A stretch of DNA of 64,000 nt from Stutzerimonas kunmingensis (GCF_021432085.1 NZ_CP090366.1:2666001-2730000); one strand, 5' to 3'. Positions 48,186 through 57,672 are shown, counted from the first letter of the stretch. Made by a program: numbers and translations. The notes: generated from the letters alone by a model not told the origin.

Positions 48186-50486
48186 TTATAGCGCATCCCA
48201 GCGATAACGCACGCCCACCCAGCCCGCCCGGGGCGCGCCTGGGGCGATGAACTGCTCGTGGCGCCATTCATCCGGGTCCGACTCGAAAGCGTTGCCAGCA
48301 CCGACGAAGGAATTCTCGGCCAACGCACCGCCGGTGGCGTACCGCTTGTCGAAGAGGTTGTCGACCCGGCCGAACAGCGTCCAGTCACGGGCGAAGCGGT
48401 AATCGCCAGTGAGGTTTACTACCGCGTAACCTGGCAGCTTGCCGCTGCCCTCTACCTCGTCGTTGGGCTGATGACGATTGTTCTCGTTGCCGCGCACGTA
48501 CTGCGACGAGTACGCCAGGACGCTGGTGCCGACTCGCAGCCGCTCATTGAGATTCCAGTTCAGCCCCAGCTTGAGGTTGTGCTTCGGCAGGCCTGGCAGA
48601 TAGTCACCGCTGGACACGCGAATCTCGTCGTCCGGGCAGCCGCCCTCGCCTTCGGTGCTGTTGTTCTCGGCCAGGATGCAGGCCCCGGAGCGGAAGGTGG
48701 CGTGCAGGAAGGTGTAGTCCACCCGCCAGTCGAATGGCCCCTGCTCGCCAGCCAGACCCAGTTCGATGCCCTGACGACGGGTGCGGCCAAAGTTGGTGAA
48801 GTAGCCCATGCTACCGCCGGTGCCGACGAACAGCAGGTCATCATGGTTCACGCTGCGGAAAGCCCCGAGGTTCCAGCGAGTACCGCCTGCCAGTTCGCCG
48901 CGTACACCAACCTCCAGCGTGCGGGTGACAACCTGTTCAAGGAAGGGATCGGCCGCCATGGCATTTGGCAAGCTGCAGGGGTTCGCCGGGTCGGCGCAGC
49001 CCAGCTCGATCGGCGTCGGCGCGCGGTTGCCCTGGGAAAAGCCGCCGTAGACCGTCAGCGCCGGTTGTAGCTGCCAGGCGAAGCCCAGCGCGGGATTGAG
49101 TTTGCGATAGGTGAAGTCGCCATTTAGTGCATCGCCCATGCGATCGGTGTTCACCACGCGGGTGCGGTTGTAGCGCAGCGATCCGGTCAGCTGCAGCGCG
49201 TCGGTCAGCGCCCAGGTGTCGGTGGCATAGAGGCTGGAAGTACGGGTGCGCCCCAGCAGGCTGTTGGCCTGTTCCTCCTCTTCGCTGGCGGCGATTCCGC
49301 GCTCGTCGGTCAGCTCGCCGCCCTGCTCGCTCTGGTGGAAGCTGGCGCGGGTGTTGTCGTGGGACAGTCCGAAGGCGAACTGATGCGCACCTACATGCCG
49401 CGCCCACTGCAGCGCCAGACCGTAGGCACGTTGCGCGGTGCGGGTACGGTTCAGCACGCCGCTTTCCGGCCCTTCGCCGATAAAGCCGCCGTCTTCCCAC
49501 GCCTCGTATTCGTCCTCGTACTCATCGTTGCCGTCGCCATTGAGCGTCGCGGTACGTGTGCGGCGCAGATAGACCGTGCCGGAAAGGCGATCGTTGTCGT
49601 TGAGCCAGTGGCTGGCGGACAGGGCCATCAGGTGGCTGCGGTTCTCGGTCTGGTCGGGATAGGTGAAGATCGACTCGCGCCGCTGGTCGTACATGCTCTC
49701 CGGGATCAGACCGTTGCCGATCAGATCGTTGTCGGCATGCGCCAGCGTCAGGGCCAGATCGGTGGTGTCGGTAGTCCAGGCGAACTTTCCGAACAGCTGG
49801 CGCACCTCGGACGGCGAATGGTCACGCCAGCCGTCCTCATCCATGCCTTCGGCGGCCAGGTACCAGGAGAACGCCTCATGGCTACCACCCTGTTCGATTG
49901 CACCGCCCTGGCGTCCGAACGAGCCGCCGTAGATTTCCGCCGAGCCACCTGGATGGGTATCGCCACGTTTGGTTTGCAGCGCCAGCGCGCCGCCCAGCGT
50001 GTTCAGGCCGTACAACGGGTTCGAACCCGGCACCAGGGCCATGTTGGCAATGGCGGTGTTCGGGATCAGGTCCCAGTGCACCACATCGCCGAACGCTTCG
50101 TTGACTCGCACCCCATCGAGGAAAACCGAAAGCCCCTGCGGCGTACCGAGCAGCGGCGAGGCGGTGAAGCCACGATAGTTGAGGTCCGCCTGGTACGGAT
50201 TGCCCTGGATCTCGTTGATGTTGACGCTGGGCAATCCGCGCTGCAGTTTCTCGGCCAGCGACTGGCCGCCGAGCCGCCGCAGGTCTTCGTCATCCAGCGA
50301 CTGGATGTTGGACGGTACCTGATCCTTTGGCAGCTCGATGCCCGGCAACGGTGTGGTACCGATCACCTCCTGACTGCCGAGATCGAGCGTCTGCTCGGCA
50401 TGAACGGACGCCGGCAACAGTGCGGCGATGGCGAGGGACAGCAACGTACGTCGGGGCGTCGCGCTGCAACAGAGCTGGTACGGCAT
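48186..50486 (-). CDS. TonB-dependent outer-membrane receptor
   Basis: 766 residues from the ATG at 50486 (AAGGA upstream), signal peptide ending near VHA. Plug domain from ~50 to 170 (QSLAEKLQRGLPSVNI, LFLDGVRVNEAFGD-like text, NTLGGALALQTKRG) and a 22-strand barrel ending with aromatic-rich VGVRYRWDAL. A loop at residues 316-334 has nine Asp/Glu in fifteen positions with an EF-hand-like DGND start, suggesting binding of a cation. Its promoter carries two copies of the palindrome shared with pedH and exaA, so its cargo may be a lanthanide chelate or PQQ, an inference. Confidence 0.9.
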   Translation of the reverse strand: MPYQLCCSATPRRTLLSLAIAALLPASVHAEQTLDLGSQEVIGTTPLPGIELPKDQVPSNIQSLDDEDLRRLGGQSLAEKLQRGLPSVNINEIQGNPYQADLNYRGFTASPLLGTPQGLSVFLDGVRVNEAFGDVVHWDLIPNTAIANMALVPGSNPLYGLNTLGGALALQTKRGDTHPGGSAEIYGGSFGRQGGAIEQGGSHEAFSWYLAAEGMDEDGWRDHSPSEVRQLFGKFAWTTDTTDLALTLAHADNDLIGNGLIPESMYDQRRESIFTYPDQTENRSHLMALSASHWLNDNDRLSGTVYLRRTRTATLNGDGNDEYEDEYEAWEDGGFIGEGPESGVLNRTRTAQRAYGLALQWARHVGAHQFAFGLSHDNTRASFHQSEQGGELTDERGIAASEEEEQANSLLGRTRTSSLYATDTWALTDALQLTGSLRYNRTRVVNTDRMGDALNGDFTYRKLNPALGFAWQLQPALTVYGGFSQGNRAPTPIELGCADPANPCSLPNAMAADPFLEQVVTRTLEVGVRGELAGGTRWNLGAFRSVNHDDLLFVGTGGSMGYFTNFGRTRRQGIELGLAGEQGPFDWRVDYTFLHATFRSGACILAENNSTEGEGGCPDDEIRVSSGDYLPGLPKHNLKLGLNWNLNERLRVGTSVLAYSSQYVRGNENNRHQPNDEVEGSGKLPGYAVVNLTGDYRFARDWTLFGRVDNLFDKRYATGGALAENSFVGAGNAFESDPDEWRHEQFIAPGAPRAGWVGVRYRWDAL

Positions 50487-50880
50487 GGGTGGTCCTTGTT
50501 CTTGTTGGCCGATCGGACTGGCCAGGCCACCCGCATTAGCAACGCGGCGAGACCCGCGGACTACTGCATGCTGGCAACCTGCCAGACGCGATTATCAAGA
50601 GCCGTGGCGCGGTGCCGACAGGGAAGAATTCCCGGCTCTAGCGGGAAAAATTCCCGGCCGCATGGAGATTGGTCGTACGACCAGCGCACTAGCTGGGGCC
50701 CACGACTTTCGCAAGGCACAAGCGCCCCGCCCACTGTGTACAGGCGGGCAGGCGTTTTTTGGGAGTAGATTGAAGAGGTGCTGCGGACCCAGCAGACAGG
50801 CATGCCCCGCATCGCCGCAGGGAGCAGGGAGCAGGGAGCAGGGAGCAGGGAGCAGGAAGATCCGAAACGGTTAAGGCCGA
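50487..50880. promoter_or_regulatory. TonB-receptor upstream region with two motif B palindromes
   Basis: 394-base gap between the receptor start and the response-regulator stop. Two tandem palindromes: AGGGAA-GAA-TTCCCG at 50620-50634 and CGGGAA-AAA-TTCCCG at 50642-50656, centred 22 bp apart, about two helix turns, and 134-170 bases upstream of the receptor. The far end holds a short tandem repeat (50820-50856). No gene seen. Confidence 0.65.
50820..50856. repeat. Tandem 7-bp repeat GGGAGCA, five copies
   Basis: Five perfect head-to-tail copies of GGGAGCA between the TonB receptor promoter and the response-regulator stop. A slippage-prone microsatellite that could vary between strains; no coding effect. 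Confidence 0.85.
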
Positions 50881-51540
50881 TCAGGCCTCGCACACCATGC
50901 GGTCGCCGACGCGAAGCAAGCCCTGATCGATGGCCAGGTGCACGAGCTCGGCCTGGGAGCTGACCTCCAGCTTGCTTTTCAGCAGGGCCATATGGTTCGA
51001 GACGGTCTTGCTGCTGATGCACAGCCGCTCGGCGATCTCCCGATTACCGATGCCTCGCGCAAGCATGATGAAGATTTCCATTTCACGCGGCGTCATATCG
51101 GCCAGTCGCCCCTTCATCGGCGACTGCGAAGGGCGCTGGCAGGCCAGCTCGGTCGCCAGCGGCTGCTCGATGAAGGTCTGCCCGGCAAGCACCTTGCGCA
51201 CCGCCTCTACCAGCACGTCCGGCGCGCAGCGCTTGGTCAGATAGCCGGAGGCGCCAGCATCCAGTGCCTGCCGGACGAGTGCCAGCTCGTCGTGCATGCT
51301 GAAGATCAGCACCGGCATCAGCGGCAACCGCTGACGCAGGCGCCGGCAAGTTTCCAGCCCACTGATGCCCGGCAGACCGAGGTCGAGCACGACCAGGCTG
51401 GGAATCGATTCCTGCACCTGCTCCAGCGCCTGCTCACCGCTGGCGGCTTCACTGACTGTCACCTCGGGAAGCAAAGCCTTGAGCAGGCTCGCGTAGCCCT
51501 GACGCACTACCGCGTGGTCATCCACCAGCAGAATCTTCAT
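50881..51540 (-). CDS. LuxR/NarL-family response regulator (PedR2/ExaE-like)
   Basis: 219 residues from the ATG at 51540, overlapping the kinase stop (ATGA). Receiver domain with acidic pair Asp7-Asp8, phospho-acceptor Asp53 (VVLDLGLPG) and Lys near 103; GerE/LuxR helix-turn-helix at about 150-210 (LTPREMEIFIMLARGIGNREIAERLCISSKTVSNHM-type text, split here). In P. putida the PedS2/PedR2 pair next to pedE/pedH controls the calcium/lanthanide switch; this pair matches by type and location. A candidate binder of motif B. Confidence 0.88.
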   Translation of the reverse strand: MKILLVDDHAVVRQGYASLLKALLPEVTVSEAASGEQALEQVQESIPSLVVLDLGLPGISGLETCRRLRQRLPLMPVLIFSMHDELALVRQALDAGASGYLTKRCAPDVLVEAVRKVLAGQTFIEQPLATELACQRPSQSPMKGRLADMTPREMEIFIMLARGIGNREIAERLCISSKTVSNHMALLKSKLEVSSQAELVHLAIDQGLLRVGDRMVCEA

Positions 51541-52802
51541 GACGCGGCTCCTTGCAAAGGCAACTTGAGATAGAGCGCCCAACCCTTGCCGGCGCGGTGG
51601 CGCACACGCAGCCGAGCACCCAGACAGCGCGCGTGCTCGACCATCGAGCGCAGGCCGACTCCCGGCCGTTCTGGCGGCAACCCATGGCCATCGTCTCGCA
51701 GCAACAGGCGCAGCCCGTTGTGATTCCCGCACAGATGCAGGCACACGCGAGTCGCGCGCGCATGCCGCGCCACATTGGTCAGCGCCTCCTGCACCATGCG
51801 ATAGAGATGCACCTTGGCGTCCATCGACAGCGCTGGAATCGGTCCGCGCAGCCGAACTTCGCACTCGATGCCCTGGGTGCTCTGCCACTGCTCGGCGAGT
51901 TGCCCGATGGCGTCTTCCAGGTTGAGGTGATCGAGCATCACCGGATACAGGTCACGCACCAGCGTGCGAAAGCCGTTCTGCAGATCGAGGCTATGTTGCT
52001 CGAGGTGCGCCGCGGTTTCGCGAACGGCGTCGGGCTGCTCAGCCTGGACGCGCAGCAGACACGCCCGCGCGCGAATACCGGCCAGATACTGGCCAAGGTC
52101 GTCATGCAGCGCCTGCGCCAGCCGGGTGCGCTCACGTTCCTGCAGCGCCAGCAGCGCCTGGGTCAGTTGCTCGTTGTCGGCACGCGCATCTTCGAGCGCA
52201 GCGGCCATGTGATTGAAGCGTTTGGCGAGCTTGCGCGATTCGGCGAAGCGATGCGATGGCAGGCGGGTGTCGAGGCGGCCATCGGCGATGCTCACCAGTG
52301 CACCCAGCAGTTCGCCGAGCACACGCATGCCCGGGCGCACGGCCCAGCGGATCGCCAGCAGGCAAAGCAGCAGCGCCAGGCCGAACAGCACCAGCAGCTG
52401 CAGCAACGAATCCCTGACCTCTTCGACTTCGTCGTGCGGATCGACGCTGATATGCAGCCGCTGGCCATTGGTTAGCTGAAGGACGCTGGGCGACGACAGC
52501 TCGGCGGGGTACAGCCAGGTCCCGAGCCAGTCGTCGAGCGCCGGATCGCCCCCGACGGGCATCGATTCGGTGGCGTCCAGCCAGCGCACGCGAATGTGGC
52601 GCAGGCTATCGGTCAGGCCCGGGCTGAGGGAGTCGGGATCACGCTCGGCCATCTCGCCGAGATAGCCAACCACCGCCGCCGCGGCATCGAGCTCGCGCTG
52701 TACATCGTGGGCGGCCTGGCGCAGCAATACTGCCAGACAGACCATGGTGATCAGGGTGAAGAGCAACGTGACCAGCAGATTGATTCGCCAGAGTGCGGAC
52801 AT
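51537..52802 (-). CDS. Membrane sensor histidine kinase, NarX/HisKA_3 type (PedS2/ExaD-like)
   Basis: 421 residues. Helix 1 at about 8-28, a ~100-residue periplasmic sensor region, helix 2 at about 132-155, then HAMP. Dimerisation/phospho-acceptor segment ERTRLAQALHDDLGQ with His233, and a C-terminal ATPase domain with EALTNVARHA, DDGHGLP and GVGLRSM blocks. First gene of a two-gene operon with the regulator. The periplasmic part could sense metal or alcohol-oxidation state; in P. putida PedS2 responds to lanthanides. Confidence 0.88.
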   Translation of the reverse strand: MSALWRINLLVTLLFTLITMVCLAVLLRQAAHDVQRELDAAAAVVGYLGEMAERDPDSLSPGLTDSLRHIRVRWLDATESMPVGGDPALDDWLGTWLYPAELSSPSVLQLTNGQRLHISVDPHDEVEEVRDSLLQLLVLFGLALLLCLLAIRWAVRPGMRVLGELLGALVSIADGRLDTRLPSHRFAESRKLAKRFNHMAAALEDARADNEQLTQALLALQERERTRLAQALHDDLGQYLAGIRARACLLRVQAEQPDAVRETAAHLEQHSLDLQNGFRTLVRDLYPVMLDHLNLEDAIGQLAEQWQSTQGIECEVRLRGPIPALSMDAKVHLYRMVQEALTNVARHARATRVCLHLCGNHNGLRLLLRDDGHGLPPERPGVGLRSMVEHARCLGARLRVRHRAGKGWALYLKLPLQGAAS

Positions 52803-52843
52803 ATCGGCAGCTCCCCGTGATCAGCGCCGAGCGCCAGTCCGCT

Positions 52844-53281
52844 TCACTTGACCACGAACCGGCCTTCCATGCCCTTGTTCTGCAGCCCCTTGCAGTAGAA
52901 CGGGTAGCTGCCCGGCTTGACGGGCAGAAAGAAGATTTCCGCCTCGCCGGCATCCTCGAACTCCAGCTCGACCAGCGTGATCGCCTTGATCTCCACACCA
53001 CCGGCCTCGACCTTGCGCAGATAGATCGACTGGGCGAACTCGGGCGCCTGGAACGCGCACTCCTTCTGGCCATCGGAGCTGACCTTGAGCTGGTAGGCGA
53101 CGCCGGTTTCCAGCTGATATTCCTTCTGCGACACCGCGTAGTCGCTCTGCTCGGAACCGAACTTCAGATCCGGCAAAGCCTGCGTACGACGGGTCAGGTC
53201 GCCAGCGGCGTGGCTGTGATCGAATCCGACCAGGCTGCCAACGAACAGCAGGTTGAGCAGCAGAGCTTTGTAAGTGGGCAT
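52844..53281 (-). CDS. Cupredoxin-like exported protein lacking histidine ligands
   Basis: 145 residues; ATG at 53281 with GAGG upstream, signal peptide ending near HSHA. The C-terminal half has the cupredoxin layout (VELEFEDAGEAEIFFLPVKPGSYPFYC-type text ending GMEGRFVV), with Cys130 and Met138 in the usual copper loop. But the mature chain has no histidine at all; the only two sit in the signal peptide at 22 and 24. Type 1 copper normally needs two. Cys75 is a second cysteine. So it may bind no copper, or bind another metal. A motif A palindrome lies 64-75 bases upstream. Confidence 0.82.
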   Translation of the reverse strand: MPTYKALLLNLLFVGSLVGFDHSHAAGDLTRRTQALPDLKFGSEQSDYAVSQKEYQLETGVAYQLKVSSDGQKECAFQAPEFAQSIYLRKVEAGGVEIKAITLVELEFEDAGEAEIFFLPVKPGSYPFYCKGLQNKGMEGRFVVK

Positions 53282-53670
53282 GGGAATGGCCTCGTTATTG
53301 TTTTCGGTGTCGCCATCCTAAGGCGCCCCGCCCTGCCCAGCTTCCTACCTTGGTAGCGTTCAGAGGCCGATGAATCTGGCGCTCCAGACTCTTTCATGGC
53401 AGTGGCGGCGATTCAAATCTGCGCAAACACCGGCTGCGTCACCCGTTTCGGCAGCCTAACGGCGCGCACCCCGAGTGCCGAGCGAGCCGAATCAGTACCA
53501 AGGTCGCTGTACCAAGGTATCGATCAATTTATGCCAGCGCGGCCGCCATATCCAGGTATGCATGATGCCGATTGGACATCATCCGATCTTTGGCCGCCCC
53601 ACGTGAGACCGTCAGCGTCCCTGGGCCCGCCACCGCTGGTTCTTTTGCGTTATCAGGAGTAGGAACCGTG
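53282..53670. promoter_or_regulatory. Divergent cupredoxin/chemoreceptor control region with three motif A copies
   Basis: 389-base gap. Holds the palindrome CTACC-TT-GGTAG at 53345-53356 on the cupredoxin side, and TACCAAGGTC at 53496-53505 plus TACC-AA-GGTA at 53510-53519 (14-bp spacing) on the chemoreceptor side. No gene with a ribosome site seen inside. Confidence 0.6.
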
Positions 53671-55843
53671 ATGTCTCTCAAATCCATACAGCAGCGAATA
53701 GCGATCACCGGCGGCTTATGCCTGCTGGCAACCGCTGGCATCTTGATTGGCTACAGCGTCTACCTTGCCAGCTCGACCCAGGGCATGGTGTCCGACCGGG
53801 TCAGTCAGCAGGCGCAGGAAGATGCCTTGCAGACCCTGCAGCACCTCGGCGGGAAATACGCCGGAGAAATCCGCTCCGAGGTTCACCGAAGCGCTGGAAG
53901 CGGCGCGGGGCATGGCGACGACCTTTGCGGTCGGCAAGCTGAACCCGGCGGGTTCGGGTGGGCTGCAGGTTGGCCGGGACGAGGTGAACTCGATTCTGCT
54001 CAACGTGCTGAAAAGCTATCCGGACTTCAACGGCACCTACTCGTGCTGGGAGCCGGACGCAATCGACGGCCAGGATTTCCTATTCACTGGTGGCCAGAAC
54101 GGTAACAACGAGCAGACCGGTCGCTTCACGCCCTACTGGACGCGGGGCGCAGACGGCAAGATCGCGGTGCAGCCGCTGGTCGAGTACGACACCATGGACA
54201 AGCACCCCAACGGCGTACTCAAGGGCGGCTGGTACATCGGGCCGCGGGAAACGCTCAAGGAAAGCGTGCTCGGCCCGCTGCCCTACATCGTGCAGGGCAA
54301 GCAGGTATGGCTGGCGACGCTTTCGGTTCCGATCATCGTCGATGGCCGCTTCATGGGTGTGGCGGGCACCGACTACAACCTCGACTTCGTGCAGAAGATC
54401 AGCCAGGAAGTATCCGGCAAGCTGTTCGAGGGCCGAGGCGAGGTGGCGATCATCAGTGACCAGGGGCTGATCGTGGCGGAGAGCCGCTCGCCAGAACTGA
54501 TTGGCCAGCACTTCCAGAAGGTATTGCCGAACGAGTGGCAGACGGCTCTGAGCGCCGTGCAGAAAGGCAAAGAACTCGCCCGTCTGGACGCAGACGGCAC
54601 GATCGTGGTGTTCGCGCCTATCGAGCTGGGTCGTACCGGCAAACCCTGGTCGATGATGCTGAAGATCAACAAGGAAATCGTGCTGGCCAAGGCCACCGAG
54701 CTGAAGACCGAGATGGACGCCAAGAGTGATCGGAGCATGCTGCAGCAGATCGGCGCAGGCGTGCTCATCTCAATCCTCGCCGTGCTTGCGCTGTGGCTTT
54801 CTTCCCGCTCGGTCGCCCTGCCCATTCGCAAAGCCGCGCAGCTGGCCGGTGCCATTCAGAAAGGCGACTTTTCCCAGCGCCTGGCGCACCAGTCCGCGGA
54901 CGAAGTCGGCCAGCTATCCGCCAGCCTCGACCGGATGGCCGACAGCCTGCAGGAGCAGGTACACGTGGCCGAACGCATCTCCCAGGGCGACCTGGCGGTG
55001 GAAGTCCGTCTGGCCTCGGAGCACGACCAGCTCGGGCTTGCGCTCAGGCGAATGGTCGACAACCTCAACGAGTTGGTATCCCAGGTCCAGCAGAGCTCAG
55101 GGCTGATCAACGACAAGGCCGGCCAGGTGACGAGCCTCAGCCAGGATCTTTCCAGCGGCGCAACGGAATCGGCCTCCGCGGTGACTGAGATCAGCGCCAC
55201 CATCAACCAGATGGCTGCGCAGATTCGCCAGACCTCTGAATACGCCAGCGAAGCCAACGCCCTCTCGCGCGATTCCGAGCATTCGGCCCGCGGTGGCAAC
55301 GAGTTGATGGTCACCCTGAAAGCGGCAATGCAGGAGATTAACCAGTCGGGCCTGGATATCACCAACATCATCAGGGCAATCGAAGAGATCGCCACGCAAA
55401 CCAACCTCCTCGCACTGAACGCGGCCATCGAGGCGGCCCGTGCCGGCGAGCACGGCCGCGGGTTCGCCGTGGTCGCCGATGAAGTCCGTCAGCTGGCAGC
55501 CCGCAGTGCCGAGGCCGCACAGCGCTCTACCCGTCTGATCCAGGAGTCCAATGCGCGGACGATCAAGGGCATGGAGCTCACCGACGACACGGCACGGGCG
55601 CTGGAAGCGATCGTTCAGGGCGCGGCACAGGTTTCGCAGCTGGTCGACGAGATCGCCTCGGCGTCGAGCCAGCAGGCGTCCGGTATCGAATAGGTCAGCC
55701 TGGCCATCGGCCAGATTGATGAAGTGGTGCACCACAACAGCAGCAACTCAGAGCAATCGACGCAGGCCGCACAGGAGCTGACGCAGCAAGCGCAGCAAAT
55801 GATCGTGCAGGTCGGCCGATTCAAGGTCAGGCGAGTCCGCTAA
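53671..55843 (+). pseudogene. Methyl-accepting chemotaxis receptor, disrupted by frameshift and nonsense codon
   Basis: Starts at ATG 53671 (AGGAG upstream). Frame 1 runs ~70 codons to the region of 53880, where one extra G (TCCGAG-G-TTCACC) shifts the reading; the remainder continues in another frame: dCache-type sensor (about [20 protein letters not shown]), membrane helix, HAMP and signalling tip. A TAG at 55691-55693 stands where CAG is expected, and 49 further codons (VSLAIGQIDEVVHHNS...) run in frame to TAA at 55841. Both lesions are single-base, so sequencing error is possible for either; together they suggest a decaying gene. Confidence 0.75.
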
Positions 55844-55894
55844 GGGCCGGGGCGGCGCAGGGCCTGCGCCGCCTTTTCATCGTCATTTCTACGA

Positions 55895-55916
55895 CCTTGG
55901 TACACAGCGACTGGTA
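55895..55916. promoter_or_regulatory. Motif A before the PQQ-associated ABC operon
   Basis: CCTTGGTAC at 55895-55903 with a second GGTAC half-site 14 bp further on (55913-55917), 66-87 bases before the start at 55982. Same 14-bp spacing as in the chemoreceptor promoter. Confidence 0.55.
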
Positions 55917-55981
55917 CTTTCTGCATATTCCCCCGCTCTGCCATGGTTCCTATGCTGCCTGCAACGTCACAGGAGCTGCCC

Positions 55982-57169
55982 ATGAGCCACGTATTACGAC
56001 GAGCCGGTTTCCTGATCGCCCTCACTTGCTGCACGCAGTTCGCTGCAGCGGCTGCCAGCACGGAGCTGGCGATACGCATCGGTTATCTCGGTTATCGCCC
56101 AGACACCGGCCCGGTGCTCTCCAACGTCATTCCTGAGCCCGAAGACGCCGGCCTGCGCGGCGCCGAACTGGCGATCACCGACAGCAACAGCACGGGACGT
56201 TTTCTCAAGCACAGCTATGTGCTCGAAGCGGCCACCAGCGAAACGCCGGACGAACTCCTGGAACAGGCCGGCAGGCAGTACGCCGACGGCCTGCGCCTGT
56301 TCGTGGTCAACGCTCCGGCTGAATCCCTGCGCCAGCTGTCGGACGCCATGCCGGAAGCGCTGCTGATCAACGCCGGCAGTGCCGACGATGCACTGCGCAG
56401 CCAGAGTTGCCTGGCGAATGTCCTGCACACCCTGCCCAGCCGCAGCATGCTCGCCGATGCGCTCGGCCAGTTCCTCGCGGCACGCCGTTGGAATCGCTGG
56501 ATGCTGATCGTCGGTCCGACCGTTGAGGATCAGGCCTATGCCGATGCTTTGCGCCGCGCGGCCAAGCGCTTCGGTCACCGCATCGTGGTGGAGAAGCCCT
56601 GGAGCTTCGATAACGACCAACGCCGCAGCGCCCAGGCCGAGATGCCGTTGTTCACCCAGGGTGCCGAATACGACGTGGTGCTGGTGGCCGACGAACGTGG
56701 CGACTTCGGTGAGTACGTGCCATATCACACCTGGTTGCCGCGCCCGGTGGCAGGCACCCAGGGCCTGACTGCCACCGGCTGGCACAAGACGGTGGAAACC
56801 TACGGCGCCGCCCAATTGCAGAAACGCTTCGAGGCGCATGCCAAGCGCTGGATGAACGACCGCGATTTCGCCGCCTGGATGGGCGTACGCAGCCTTGCAG
56901 CGGCGGTCACTCGCCTGCGCAGCACGGACGCCGCGGCAATCCGTCAGCTGTCGCTTAGCGGTGAGCTGCCGCTGGATGGTTTCAAGGGCCGCAAGCTGAG
57001 CTTCCGCCCGTGGAATGGCCAGCTACGCCAGCCGATCCCGCTGGTACACCCGCGGGCGCTGGTATCGAACTCGCCGCAGGACGGCTTTCTGCATCCAACC
57101 AGCGAACTGGACACCTTGGGCTTCGACGCACCGGAAAGCAGCTGCCGCCTGAGCGAGGTGCGCCCATGA
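55982..57169 (+). CDS. PQQ-dependent catabolism-associated ABC substrate-binding protein
   Basis: 395 residues from the ATG at 55982 (AGGAG upstream), signal peptide ending near AAA. Type I binding-protein fold: LAIRIGYLGYRPDTG, AITDSNSTGRFLKHSY, LFVVNAPAESL, NRWMLIVGPTVEDQAYADAL. It matches the binding-protein member of the alcohol-associated ABC set found with PQQ dehydrogenases. First of a chain of five overlapping or close genes, though its downstream permease is of ABC-2 exporter type. Stop overlaps the next start (ATGA). Confidence 0.88.
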   Translation: MSHVLRRAGFLIALTCCTQFAAAAASTELAIRIGYLGYRPDTGPVLSNVIPEPEDAGLRGAELAITDSNSTGRFLKHSYVLEAATSETPDELLEQAGRQYADGLRLFVVNAPAESLRQLSDAMPEALLINAGSADDALRSQSCLANVLHTLPSRSMLADALGQFLAARRWNRWMLIVGPTVEDQAYADALRRAAKRFGHRIVVEKPWSFDNDQRRSAQAEMPLFTQGAEYDVVLVADERGDFGEYVPYHTWLPRPVAGTQGLTATGWHKTVETYGAAQLQKRFEAHAKRWMNDRDFAAWMGVRSLAAAVTRLRSTDAAAIRQLSLSGELPLDGFKGRKLSFRPWNGQLRQPIPLVHPRALVSNSPQDGFLHPTSELDTLGFDAPESSCRLSEVRP

Positions 57170-57654
57170 TCCGTCTCGCTGCTGCCGCCCTGCTCGGCCT
57201 TGCCACTCTGCCCGCCAGCGCCGACGAGCTGGGCTATGAAGCCTATGCCGACAGCCCCAAGCGCATCAAATGCCTCTACGGCTACGTGACGGCGAAGACC
57301 GGTAACTTCGATGCCGCTAAAGCCATCTTCGAAGACTGCGTGGCGCGCTGGAACGACGTCTACTCGATGATTTCGCTGGCGCAAATGTACGAGAGCGGCA
57401 GCGGCATGGAGCCGGATCTGAGCAAATCCGCCGCGCTACTGAAGAAAGGCGCGGAGCAACCGAACGACGCCAGCTACGTCAGCCTGGCGCGCTACCACTG
57501 GGGCGTCGCTCTGGCCGAAGGGCGTGGCGTCGAAGCCGATTCCGTCGCAGCACGCCATTGGTTGCAGCGAGCAGCCGCCGGCGGCCAGGAAGAAGCCGAA
57601 GAATACCTGCGCCAGCTGGACCACAGCGACACCACTGCCCCCATCACACAATAA
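57166..57654 (+). CDS. Sel1/TPR-type periplasmic repeat protein
   Basis: 162 residues; ATG at 57166 overlaps the upstream stop. Signal peptide ends near ASA. Sel1-like helical repeats: AAKAIFEDCVARWNDVYSMISLAQMYESGSG and SYVSLARYHWGVALAEGRGVEADSVAARHWLQRAAAGG. Two Cys (about residues 36 and 58) could form a disulfide. Sel1 repeats bind partner proteins, so an adaptor role in the ABC/alcohol system is plausible. Beta-propeller gene follows 18 bases later. Confidence 0.82.
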   Translation: MIRLAAAALLGLATLPASADELGYEAYADSPKRIKCLYGYVTAKTGNFDAAKAIFEDCVARWNDVYSMISLAQMYESGSGMEPDLSKSAALLKKGAEQPNDASYVSLARYHWGVALAEGRGVEADSVAARHWLQRAAAGGQEEAEEYLRQLDHSDTTAPITQ

Positions 57655-57672
57655 CGACAAGAGAGCCCAACC

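Noticed and set aside
50820..50856. Possible CRISPR-like repeat
   Set aside because: Units are 7 bp, perfectly adjacent and without spacers; a simple tandem repeat.
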